Shown: positions 14,316-24,772 of the stretch, piece after piece | How the letters are laid out: each line of letters begins with the position of its first letter | How positions within the stretch are numbered: the first letter of the stretch is position 1 | DNA from: Neurospora tetraspora | Taxonomy: Eukaryota > Ascomycota > Sordariomycetes > Sordariales > Sordariaceae | Assembly: GCF_033439725.1 (NCBI RefSeq) | Contig: NW_026944385.1 | Location: 1,831,001-1,895,000 of the forward strand | Length of the DNA: 64,000 nt | Direction of reading: 5' to 3' | Translations under genes and position numbers: made by a program | The notes under the pieces: generated by a model | Seen by the model: the letters and a program-made list of their open reading frames with translations, nothing else | What the model was told of the DNA's origin: nothing | The model's database searches: none

Positions 14316-15440
14316 CCTGACCGCGGATTAATGACGCGTACGCGCGCGGAGGGAGGGGCATTTTGGATGTGCACGGTGTAATGAATCATTTTACTACTTA
14401 CAGGAAAGGAGAAACGGCTGTTTTCTGGTACATTATTTGAGAGATAAAACGTTGCAAGGCCGGAGGTTACGGATACGTCCTGATTTTTTTTTTTTCTTCT
14501 ACTTTTATCATGGGCTCTACCTATCTTTCTTCGGTTTGGCCATGATATCATTTACTATCATCATCATCATCATCATCATCATCATTATGGGTCACTGCGT
14601 AGCGTTAATGCATTGGCATTCAGTTTCGTCGCAATGCTTCCTCTTTCATATGGTTACTTTATCGATAATGCACGAGGGCAGATGCGAGGAGATGCCAGCA
14701 AATCATCTGACGAGTGGATTTTACAATGAAATGGGCGATGGATGGGATCTGTAGCTTCAATGCCATGAGAAGTCAGAAAAGGAAAGTATTGATTCATTTG
14801 CGCGAGTGTCTGCCAGAATGATATGGAGATCTTAGCTATTCCGGGGCAAGATGCCTTTGATGATACGACGACAAAGTAGTCGAAGAGTTCACATTATTAT
14901 TTACGAGTCGTCTGGACCTATGAATTCCTCGCTCCAAGCCTCGTCTACCTACATGGCGACAAAATACCTACTCTTTTCCTTTATTCTTTTTTTTCTTTTA
15001 AACTTCCTTTTTCTTTCTCTTTCAATTCAACCCGTCCTTCATCGCGTCTGTCTGTCTGGCTACATAAGGTAGGTAGGGTAGAGTAGCTCATCGCTGCTGC
15101 TGCTGCCGGTCTACTATCTGCCGTCCAAGAGAAGGGACCAGAGCTAGGTATGGAGGGCGAAGGTTGGATCAGTCCAATCGGGACTCGGACGCAACTAATG
15201 TCAGATCGTCGGGTCGCCCCTTCCCCACCTGGACTGGCGGTCGGAGGGTGGGTATAAACGAAGGAGCGATGGAGAGCAATGGGAAAGAGCGAGCGGACAG
15301 TAGAGGTAGGTAAGGAAACTTGGAGAGTCGAAGTGCTGGAGGTTGCTTAAGGGAATTGCAAACCATGGGTAAGGTACTGAGTTGCTGTAAAGTACATAGG
15401 TACCTCTACCCGTGAAAATGAGGTTTGCTGGCTGGTTGAC
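14316..15440. other. 3' flank and intergenic spacer
   Basis: No supportable gene is present. The spacer contains a poly-T run near 14.48 kb and a (TCA)n microsatellite of about ten units at 14553-14586. GC content is ordinary. Confidence 0.5.
14553..14586 (+). repeat. (TCA)n microsatellite
   Basis: This is a perfect run of the trinucleotide TCA downstream of the membrane-protein gene, in non-coding sequence. Confidence 0.85.
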
Positions 15441-15451
15441 GACTGCTCAAC

Positions 15452-15740
15452 CTAAGTAACCGTCTTCATCCCCACGGGTGCAGATGAAACCAGGTACCTT
15501 CTTTGCTCGAGGAGAGGGAATGAGAGGATTTCGAAGGTAAAGTAGGATTTCAAGGTGCACAATCGTTGTCCAGGCGGTGTTTTGAAGTCGACCATTATTT
15601 CGTCGATTCCGAAAGTGATATTTGTCACCAAGTACAAAAGAAGGCAGGAAGATCCGTACCTTCGTGAAGCCAGTGCTGTCATGTCGGGTTTCAGGGAAAG
15701 GTGACCGTATCGGTGATTCACAACGCCCGACATGAAGTGA
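15452..15740. repeat. Diverged duplicated segment, copy 1
   Basis: About 130 bp within this stretch (from GTGCACAAT near 15.56 kb to GTGAAGCCA near 15.67 kb) aligns with 16.31-16.45 kb in the same orientation. Shared islands include GTGCACAAT, AAGTCGA, CACCA and TTCGTGAAGCCA-like blocks. On the minus strand both copies stay open for tens of codons and give similar hydrophobic peptides. The unit may therefore be a decayed coding piece. No family is recognised. Confidence 0.45.
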
Positions 15741-15851
15741 ATGGTATGTCCGGGTAGAGACGGGAGGTATGGACAGGCTCTGGCTCCAGGCTCCTTCCGT
15801 TTCTATACTGGGGAAGCCAAGATCATGGAAGTCTGATAGCTACCCACGGCA

Positions 15852-16016
15852 GTACTTAAGGTCTGTGTTTGGCAGGTACTGTCACCAGACCACCGCGGGG
15901 ACGGTAGTTCAGTCGTCAGATGCCTAGCTAGCTTCTCCTGGCTGTCTGCTTCCCTAGTAGAAGCGGTTCGTTCGATCCCGGAGACGGGCGGGCAATTTTT
16001 TTGCTTCTTTTTTTTT
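15852..16016 (+). repeat. tRNA-derived SINE-like repeat, copy 1
   Basis: This unit of about 165 bp recurs in inverted orientation at 56555-56729 with roughly 93% identity by eye. It carries a consensus RNA polymerase III A box (TAGTTCAGTCG, 15905-15915) and a B box (GTTCGATCC, 15970-15978). It ends in a T-rich stretch of the kind that terminates Pol III. The 65-bp A-to-B spacing is too long for an intronless tRNA, and the flanks cannot form a proper acceptor or T stem. It is therefore better described as a tRNA-related short interspersed element than as a working tRNA gene. Confidence 0.6.
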
Positions 16017-16248
16017 ACACTCTCATCTTTTTGACTACTTCCTGTAATTTTTTGACTTACGCCCACCGAATGAATAATATACCTACACTCCTTGATCTTT
16101 CACTTATTGATTGCATTCTTGGTGTCTCCTGTTTGTCAGTTGTTGCACGAAGAGATATCCGTCGAGTCAGAGTGAGGAACTTGGAACTTAACAACTACCG
16201 TCGAGTAATGCGTGCCTGGTAAGTTGGTGTCATTCTCATCAGCTCTAC

Positions 16249-16500
16249 CTATCTGATGTGCCGTGTCAAACGGCTGGAGATGAATGGGGGGATATCGGGG
16301 GTAAAGCAGGAAGAGGGTGCACAATTGCCGCGCGTTTGAATGCTCTTTCCAAGTCGATCGTCATTTTGTCTACCGTAAAGGCGATACTTCTCACCATGTG
16401 CAAAAAGAAAAGAAGGTAGACCCATACTTCTGTGAAGCCATTGCCGCCAGAATTCGCGCCGCTGGGAAGAGGAAACCAAGTCATTCAAGAAATGGAGCCG
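16249..16500. repeat. Diverged duplicated segment, copy 2
   Basis: This is the counterpart of the segment near 15.5-15.7 kb, in the same orientation, with clear short blocks of identity. The similarity is strong enough to see by eye but too diverged to define ends. A weaker third similarity (a block ending in GGTTCACAACG) lies near 16.97 kb. Confidence 0.4.
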
Positions 16501-17149
16501 GGTTTTGACACGTAATATACTTGGGTGAATAAGCGTAATACTACAAACATCCAAGGATCCGTTGTCATCCAGACAAAACATTATATCCCGGAGGACTAAT
16601 TTGGTAGACACATACTTCCAATTGGTCATATGGATGGGACGTAGCACCGTTGATCACGTACAAGATGCGTTCTTGGATGAATATGGAGAGAGAGCAAGAC
16701 GTACGTTCCAAGTACCAAATATTGAGAGCTATTAGAACCCGTCCTCATTCTCGGAACAGCCTGGAAATCAAGCCGCATCCATCATTTTCCTACACGCACC
16801 CAAGAATTCCGAGAACTTTTGCTGATAATGCAAAGAGTACCTAGAAAGCAAAGTATACGAAGTTTAAAGGATGTACTAAGAGGTCGTGTGCTACTATTAT
16901 CGAGTGTCAACTTGAAAGTTCTTGGTTGCGTGGAGGGAAATCTTCGGAGTAAGGAGACCGTCTCGATGGTTCACAACGAAGTACTTCTATTGATCAAAAC
17001 ACTGAATCTTCCTTCCTACCTACTTTGCCAGTTTGCGTCAAGCAGTAATGAGAAACAGCGCACTTCAGAGTGAACAAAGTAAGCAAAGTGAACAAATCAA
17101 TGGACGTTTGACCCTTTGGTTACCGTAGAAACTCGGAAGATTGGCCGAC

Positions 17150-17367
17150 GCTATCCCTCTTTGAGCGCCGGGCAGAGGGCAGAAATCTGCCAGAAATATG
17201 CCCCGTAAGCACGCATATGCCAGCATATGTGCCCGCCCAGTTAGTGAAAACTCGAGGACATTGCCCACCACGTTAACTTACACACACTCAAGTGCACAGG
17301 ACCCGGGCTTGTCCTGTCAGCTGCCTGCACAGATATGCCCTCTGTCCGGCGCTCAAAGAGGGATAGC
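17150..17367. repeat. 218-bp element with 32-bp inverted repeat ends
   Basis: Arms at 17150-17181 and 17336-17367 are reverse complements over 32 bases with a single mismatch. The 154-bp spacer contains further self-complementary sequence (GCATATGCCAGCATATG). No coding potential and no clear target-site duplication are seen. It may be a small foldback transposon or a palindromic MITE. An RNA hairpin is possible if the stretch is transcribed. Confidence 0.6.
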
Positions 17368-17825
17368 TTTTGGCGACTTTCACGAGTTTATACGCTACAC
17401 CAACAAGAGAGCATGTGATATTTCGAACACAACGCAACACCACAAACGTCTATGACATAACTACCTCTACCTCAGCACCTCTTTGGTATATTGCAACTAC
17501 ACACACCCAGCAAGCCTCCTTAAAACAAACCACTCTCCGTCACAGCTAGACAGGAAGAAGCGGAGGGAAAAAAAAGAGTCAACAACGGAAGAAAGAAAGG
17601 TAATGACAGTTCTGTTGCTACTTTAAGATTATTAATACAAAAGAGAAATGCGACCGCAGCCAATATTTTACACAGTAGTAACCCGCCCGACCTTTATGTG
17701 CTCCGTACGCAAAAATGTGCCCGAGGATTAGGATGAATACATATCCAATGAGTGAAAAGCAAACCAACCAGCCACCCATCCCATCGCTTCTTCTTCTCCC
17801 CATGTTGATTATACATACGCCGTAT
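17368..17825. other. 3' flank of the transporter gene
   Basis: No gene is seen. The region is A-rich around 17.57 kb. It probably holds the 3' untranslated region of the minus-strand transporter. Confidence 0.4.
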
Positions 17826-20800
17826 CTAAGCGTCCCATATCTCTCTATTAACCCCACCCGGTCCCGCTACCGTGATCTCATCGCTCAAGTCCGACTGGGC
17901 ATCTTCTTCGTACAAAGTCCCAACCTCTAGAGATGGCGAACTTTTCCGTAGTTGATCTTGTGGTTGTTGCTGTTGCTGAAGATCGGTAGGTACAACCACC
18001 TTCCCACTTTCACTCTCCAGCCTCTGTTCACTCGTCGTCGTCGTCGACGAGGACAAACCCCCGTTACTACCATCGTAAGAAGAACCCGGGATCTTTTCAA
18101 TCTCAGCATGCCTCTCCTCCTCCCTCACCGCCTCGACCTCCTCTCGCGGAACGGAAACGACTTCGACTTGGCGGACTACAAGGATTCCCGCGCGGGGAAG
18201 CTCGGCAGCGGAGGCGGGAAAAAGGTCGCTGCTGAATGACTCGTCCACGTCCGACGCAAGGTTGTTGTTGCCGATGTCTTTGTCGCTGGCGCTGCACGAC
18301 GACGAGGAAGACGACGAAGAGGAGGAGGACGAGATAGATGAACCGATGGAGTCCGCGGAACTGGATGAGGAGGAGGAGGAGGAAGAAGAAGAAGAAGAAG
18401 AAAGAGAAGAAAGGGAGGCGGTAGAGACCGTCGAGTGCCTGTTGGAGGTTCCGCTTCCGCTTCCGCTTCCGCCTGCGCCGGCGTTGTTTGAAACATGGGC
18501 ATTGACAGCAGCAGCCTCCTGTGCTTGTTGTGCCTGTGAGGCGATCGACTCGGAAAAGAGAAAAACGGGGTACCTTTGGCCATCAGGCTCATTGCAATAG
18601 GTCACCGCCACGGCTTGCTTCCATCTTGCCGCCTCCGAGTCGGTATATGTAGATTCTCCTCCATCTTGCGACTGCGGTTGCTTCTTCTGCGGTTGCTGTG
18701 GCGCTTGCTTCTGCCCACGAGCCCTGTTGTTATCCGCCGTACTGGTAGACGAGGAGGCGGCACAGTCGTAGGTACCGTCATTGTTGTTGTGCTCTTCTAC
18801 CACCGCTTCTTTGCCATTAGTGCTATCTGTATCTGAACCGGTGGACTTTGTCAAAGCTGGTCTTGATGGGACAGGGGAGTGAGCAGCACCACCACCACCA
18901 CCACCACCGCCGCCGCCGCCGCCGCCACCGAACAGTCTGGGAAGTCTTTCGCTGTTACGTCCGGGCACGTTTGTGGCATGAGAATCAGCAGCAGCAGCGG
19001 CACTACCACCGTGGTGGTTGTGATTGTTATGTGGATTCGACACAACCGCCAAGACAGGCGCCGGCGCCGTAACCGTCTGTCCCGGCCTTGCATCAGTGAA
19101 CATGACAGGCGGCACCTTGGCGCCGCGCAGGACAAACTTGGACTCCAGGATCTTATCCATGCTGTGGTGCTGGATGAAAAGGCTGCAGATCAGCGCCGCC
19201 ACGCCGGCGCCAGTGATGACCCAGTAGACGCCGTGGAAGCCGACGACGTACGCGTCGAGGGCGCCGACCCGCACGGGATCGTTGGGGTCCATGGCCACCA
19301 TCTGCATGACGAACTGCTCCGAGTTGTGGGCGATCTCGGCGGGCAAGCCGAGCTGCTCGAGCCGCTTGACCATGACGTTCTGGAACACGGTTCCGCCGAT
19401 GGCCACACCGAGCGACATGCCGAGCGTGCGCATGAAGGCGTACATGGCCGCGGCGCTGCCGGCGTCCTCGACCCGGCTGATGGCTTGGATGCCGACGTTG
19501 ACGCTGGTCAGGAGCATGCCGTGACCGATGCCGAAGATGGCGAGGATTACGGCCCAGACGGCGGTCTTGGTGTCTTGCTTTAGGTAATGGAGCAGACCAC
19601 AGCCGATGGTGGCGAGCACCCAGCCGCTCCAGATGGACCAGCGGAAGCGCCCCAGGCGGGAGGTCATGAGGGAGATGACGATGGATCCTGGAAGGAGAAG
19701 GCAGGTGACGGGGAAAATGTTGAGGCCGGACTGCGTGGGTCCGGTGAAGCGGACGGCAGTAAAGTAGAAGGGCACGTAGTAGAGGGCGCAGAACAGGATG
19801 AGACCCTGAAACAGGGCGCAGCCGTAGGCGGCGATGGCGGAGCGTGAGGTGAAGAGTGATGCGCGAAGGAAGGGTTCACGAGCGCCATATTTCTCCCAAA
19901 CGATGGAGGCGAGGACACTGACGCCGCCAACGGTCATAGGCACAATGGTCTGCACGCTGCGCCACTCGAACTGGATACCAGCCCAGGACATGCCGACGAG
20001 GAAGCTGGTCAGTCCTCCAATGAAGAGGAAGCCTCCGAGCCAGTCGACTCTGGCTAGCTTGGAGCCCAGAGAGGTTTTCTTGGTGGTGAGTTTGACAAAG
20101 GCGGGCACAAGAAGCAAGCCCATTGCGCAAAAGGGGAACTATTGTTGTGGCATTAGCGATTATAGTCCCCTGCACATTTCAAGAAACCGAAAACTCACGT
20201 TCAAATAGAAGCACCACCTCCAAATCGCATGCTCAACAAACAGTCCTCCAATCAACGGTCCCAGCACGCTCCCCAGCGCCCACGCTCCCAGCACAATAGC
20301 AAAGTACTTTGGCCTCTGTCTCAGCGGCACGATATCCGCAAAGATGACCTGGCCCATGGTGATAATCCCACCACCTCCGATTCCCTGCACCGATCTGCCA
20401 GCAAAGAACACTGCAAACCCCTTGGCAATGGGTGCGCACAGGGCCGTGCCCAGAGTGAAGAGCAGGACACTCACGAAGAGCATCTCCTTGCGCCCAAAGA
20501 TGTCCGACAAGGCGGCGATGAAGGGCTGGCACACAGCGCACGTGAGGAGATAGGACGTCCCCGCCCAGAAGGCGTCGGTCGAGGTCCCCCCAAAGTCTTC
20601 AGCCAGCGTGGGCAGAACGGACACGAGGATGGTGGCGTCGAGCGCGACCATGAGACTGATGATGGCCATGGTTATCATGACTGCTAGCTCCTGCTTGCCG
20701 GGTTTCCAGTCCTCAAACGACGGTATGTTTTCTTCGAGCTTGGATGGATCGAGGACGCGGACCAAGACCTCGTCGTCGTCGTCAGTTGAAGAGTTCACCG

Positions 20801-20975
20801 TGCGTGGTGGCTGGCGAGTATGGTGGTGCTGGTTGATCATCGGGACAGGTTCCGAGTAGGAGCGATGGGGTCCCGGCGGATGGTGGGAGGCTATTAGGGG
20901 CGCCATCGGAGGCAGAACGTCACGCTTTTCCGGATCATTTTGGTGAGAGGTTGGCTGTTGACGTTGTTCGGCCAT
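17826..20975 (-). CDS. DHA2-type MFS drug/toxin exporter with ~440-aa tail
   Basis: Two exons (20975-20199 and 20138-17826) flank a 60-bp intron (donor GTGAGT, acceptor TAG). The junction restores the helix motif YLNFPFCA. The predicted protein has 1029 residues. After a polar N-terminus of about 95 residues come about 14 membrane segments, to roughly residue 585. Family motifs are LDATI (about 112-116) in TM1, the loop DIFGRK (158-163) and the exporter motif GPLIGG in TM5. This pattern fits drug:H+ antiporters of the 14-spanner group, acting at the plasma membrane or vacuole. The tail (about 590-1029) is unusual. It has runs of Gly (about 14), long Ser blocks and Gln stretches, then a Glu-rich end, and it stays open to one stop. 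The substrate cannot be told from sequence. Tail length may vary with repeat slippage. Confidence 0.85.
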
Positions 20976-21549
20976 CGGTGTTGATTTTTCCTCGCTTTAA
21001 AAACGAGAGATTGAATGAGGAGCGAGGGCAGCTCTAGCTGGAGGCTGATATCTCCCAGGAGTAACACCGGCGTTATGCAAGTGAACTGTCGAGACAAACG
21101 GACCGGATGTTACGTGGGATATGGGAATTCCTCGGAGTCAGATCTTGCCTAGCAACGATGGAAAACTAGGAAACGAGACCGTTGGCAGTAACAAAAGCAC
21201 TATGAGTCGGAAAAAAGAGGATGGAAGATGTCGGAACAGAAGAGCAGGGTTTTAAGGTTTGAGTTTGGGGTGATAACGAGCTTTCAATAACTCATTGTTG
21301 ATGGGGAAGATGAAGTTCGAGATAAGAAAACAACGATACCGCAATGACGAAACCCTTTGGTGCCGTTCAGGCATCGCGAACATCAACAAAGGAGGCCACC
21401 AGATTAGGACCAACTATCCAATCTAAGTGAAATCCGCTATCGTTGAGCCACACTGAGTGTGCTAAACCATGACGTGTAAGTGAGACAGCTGCCTCAATGA
21501 CAAGAGTATGGGCTAGTTCTCTTCCTCTCCTCCTCTCATCACTAGATAA
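20976..21549. other. Promoter region of the transporter and spacer
   Basis: No gene is recognisable. The part next to 20976 is the upstream region of the minus-strand transporter. The part from 21367 continues in frame on the minus strand from the M28 relic but has no peptidase character. Confidence 0.4.
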
Positions 21550-21795
21550 TGAACGGTATGCAAGGTGAGGTGGAATGAGCCGCCAAGTCGAGTCATAGTG
21601 GGCGCTCACGATAACCAGGTTGCTGCTGGTACCGGGGATCGTGGCGATGATGGAGGGCTGGTTCCACGAGTGGATGAACTTGGCCACGGTGATGGCCGAG
21701 TTGGCGGGGAGACGACGGAGACGATGGTGTCATACAGCCAGGTACCGGCCTGTAAGGTGAGGCTAGTGAGGCGGAGATGGACTCGTAACCAAAAG
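21550..21795 (-). pseudogene. Relic of a secreted M28 (leucine) aminopeptidase
   Basis: The minus strand encodes peptide blocks typical of fungal M28 aminopeptidases: GTWLYDTIVSVV (about 21766-21731) and then NSAITVAKFIHSW, QPSIIATIPG and VIVSAHYDS (about 21702-21592). The second block ends at the first metal-binding region. The two blocks lie in different frames, offset by one base. After HYDS the sequence no longer resembles the family, and the rest of the catalytic domain is missing nearby. A plausible splice acceptor (CACCTTACAG) precedes the first block. The open frame upstream at 22334-22075 is not recognisably part of the same enzyme. I read this as a truncated, frameshifted gene remnant. 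Confidence 0.6.
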
Positions 21796-22339
21796 GGTCA
21801 AAGGTCCGTTATCACAGCTCTCCTCTTCTCCTTCCCGGTCCCTCGGCTCCTCCGACCATCGTGCTGGGGCGGCTCTGCATTGGTAAGTGATATCTGCGAG
21901 CGAATGTATATAGGCCGTAATTGTAGAGGGGAGTGACGAGTGGTAGTGACGATGGTGGTGATGGCTGTGGTGTTTGTTTGTTTGTTTGTGTGTATTTTAC
22001 GTCTACTTCCGCCTCCCGAGGGGCATGAGACGTGCCTAGCAGCAAAGTGATGGCTGTGGTGGGGGAGGGGGAGCTTACCCTTGATGCCGAGAGCTGTTAC
22101 ACCCTGGTTGACAGCATTAAGGGCATATTCTGAGAAATAGTCAGCATGATAAGGTGGGTAGAACTCATGATGATATCCTGGGTGGACCCTTTGGGTCGAG
22201 ATGGATCTAGATCGAGAAATCCCGGATGAAGGCTCCCGGCGAGAGTTGATGGGGAATAACGACGGGATTACCGTCACTGAGCTGAGAGATGCATTAGCTT
22301 GCTGTACCAGACAAGGGAAAGTGGTGGCATCCATACATG

Positions 22340-23717
22340 AGCAATGTGAGTTGTGCTTTAAGGCTCGGCTATGTACCGCAAAGACTCACTCAAGTCGGAT
22401 TTATCCCCACATTGTACGGCCAATCACATCTGGTGAAGGACTTGCATGCTGACGCCTCAACGTGGCATGCAGCCCAGCAAACCAAATAATTGGCCAAAAT
22501 AGCGTGGGGATTAAATCCGACTTATAGAGACTTAGCGGTAGGTAGTTAGGCAGGTACCTAGGCATGTGAAGAGACGCGGTAGAAAAGCAAGCAGACCAGT
22601 CGTTAGCCTTGAACTGTGGCTGGCTAGAACGTCTCGAAGAAAGCAAAGTTGAGCCAACTGGCAAATGGGTGTTGGGGCTGTAAGAGCCTCCGTCCAGTTG
22701 GAATGTTTGCTCTCATTTTATGCGGTTATCTGATTGGCGCAACAAAGACAGTTGGTGTCTCCCATGGCTTGCGTTCATAGGCTCGGTTGACGAACGGTTA
22801 TCCTTTTAGGGCTGAGCTGAGATGGGGCGGTCTAGTACTAGTACCATCTGGCATCTCATTTGTCCAGTGATATGACAGCGGAGAAGTGGTATCAACCCAA
22901 CACGGCTGTGATGAACTGGCGAGGTTCTTTTCTCTGGTCGTTCAACTTCACTGTGAAGACTGCGGCTCAACCGACACCTGTAAATTGGGTCCGCCGTAAT
23001 TGGGCGAATTGGGCGCCATCAAGCCAAGCGGGCTGGCTGGACCATGCAGCAGCATGTGCAAGTGGAAATGCATCTTGACATGTGCAGAAAGCGCAGAAAG
23101 CGGGCGGCCATATTTTGCGTTGGAGTGGATTGGATGAATGAATGAGTGAGCGTAATATTTTGCTGTTGAGGTTCGAAAAGATGTATCATTATCGAATAGA
23201 ATCCCCAGACCCTCGAGGTAAGCCCTAGGCGTTAGCTCGGTTATCTCATGCTCCAGCCGTTGACTGGGCGACGACATGGTGGTGGTTGGCGGTCGCTTAC
23301 ACAGTACTGAGACTGTCGAGCATGTCAGCGTGCGCTAGTAAAAAATCTGATGAAGAGAAGGAGTCCTCCTTTTTCCAGCATTATCACGAAAGATCCAACA
23401 GCCCGCGGACCTTGCACAATGGAAGTTGATGTTGATGATGTCGTGTTGGTGTTGTTGGTTTGATGTTGAGCCGTTTGACAGGAGGTTCAATTAAACTTTC
23501 AGCCAACGTAACACCGGGCAGTGGCACCCCACGCCAAGGACAACTCTTTAGCGCTCCAGCGCCTATCGGGTACTATCTGAAACAGCTTGATACTTTAACA
23601 AATTCTGTTAGTGCTCGTTAACGCGCCCTGTATTCTCGAGTGACAGCGCGACTCACAGGGGCCGAACACTTGCAGGGATCTTTCGGGAGCGGACGGGAGT
23701 GACTTGCCGTAGAGATA
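22340..23717. other. Intergenic spacer
   Basis: No supportable gene is seen. A pair of short inverted sequences flanks 22.39-22.52 kb: one block ends in GTCGGATTTA(A)TCCCCAC near 22.40 kb and its reverse complement lies near 22.50 kb. Otherwise the GC content is ordinary and non-coding. Confidence 0.4.
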
Positions 23718-24329
23718 CAGTAGAAACCCTAGTAAATGCAACTAATCCGGGCTCTATGGGGAGTCTCCAAAAAAGTTGCATTTACTAGGAGTCTCGCAGT
23801 TACTAGGGTCACACTTCTCTATATATATATAGTAGCTTACCCCCAAAAAAGTGCGGGTAGGGTGTTAGTGCTTTTCGCGGGCGGCCCCCATACAAAACCG
23901 CGCTTGCACTACCCAATTCATAACGCACGGCCAAAACTGCACTTTTACCAGCAAATAAATTGTTAGGCCTAACAGAATTTCGCGCTTTTTCTGTTAGTGC
24001 ATTCGCGGTCCAAGAACTTCGCGTTCGCCTACCGGGACCTCTCCAATTCTACCTCCATTTGCACCTCCATTTGCACATCGATTTTAAACCAAACGTTTCT
24101 CCCTACCTTTTATTTCAGCTACAGTACAACCCAGTATCCAGCATCTACACGGGCTACAACCCAGGATCCAGCCTTTCATCGCCCGGGGAAGGGAAGGCAG
24201 CTATGCTGCCTCCCCGAACACTAGTACATACGACTGGACGAAGGCGGGCCACCAGTATACTTGCATATACTAGGTAACTTTATATATATTTGAGTTTTCT
24301 GGGGGTTGTATTTACTAGGGTTTCTACTG
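23718..24329. mobile_element. 612-bp non-autonomous pogo/Fot1-like DNA transposon (MITE)
   Basis: The element starts with CAGTAGAAACCCTAGTAAAT and ends with its reverse complement ATTTACTAGGGTTTCTACTG. The inverted ends match for about 24 of 25 bases and continue to a GCAAC/ACAAC variant. It is flanked by TA on both sides (23716-23717 and 24330-24331), the target duplication of the Tc1/mariner/pogo superfamily. A second, inverted partial copy of the end sequence lies inside the left end (about 23772-23812), so the left end itself can fold into a hairpin. The longest internal frame (about 105 codons) has no transposase motif. Unlike the copia fossils it is not RIP-mutated, as expected for a single or recent copy. 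Confidence 0.8.
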
Positions 24330-24331
24330 TA

Positions 24332-24772
24332 CATCGAGCAGGTACCTACCGCCAACATGCTAACAACGCCATGTACGGTTTCTTTTATGCGTCCAAGTCG
24401 GCGGCTTGACGACAGTCGGAGTCCTCCGGCGGCTCTCATGCGCTTTTGATTGACGCCCATTTGACGTGTTCAAGACCGATAAATGTCGAGCTTCTTGTCT
24501 ACTTGAAAGATTAAATCAGGGGACAATATGTCTCCTTCATGGCCCTACCCATTTACACCCTCGGCCAGCGCCACACCAGTCCACTCATCGATGATGAAGC
24601 AGCTCGTCTATCAGCGCCGCTAACACGTATCAGCCAAAGGAGGCTGAGATAAATAAACAAACAAACACCTGCATTGCAATGCTAAAGGTAAACAAACATA
24701 CGGACAAGATAAGCCTCTACCTAGCCTCAAACGCCCACGGTAGAAACAGCCCAGGACAACACAACAAGCACA
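24332..24772. other. Short spacer, 3' flank of the polymerase gene
   Basis: No gene is seen. The region probably contains the 3' untranslated sequence of the minus-strand polymerase gene. Confidence 0.4.

Noticed and set aside
15852-16016. Functional tRNA gene
   Set aside because: The A and B boxes match consensus but are 65 bp apart, and the acceptor and T stems do not pair, so a tRNA-derived repeat is more likely.
18262-18600. Acidic Glu/Asp-rich frame on the plus strand
   Set aside because: It is the antisense of the Ser-rich tail of the MFS transporter; a trinucleotide repeat read on the other strand.
18879-19847. Long plus-strand frames opposite the transporter
   Set aside because: They are shadows of the GC-rich transporter exon. 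Their composition (His/Asp/Gly) mirrors codon bias and not a protein.
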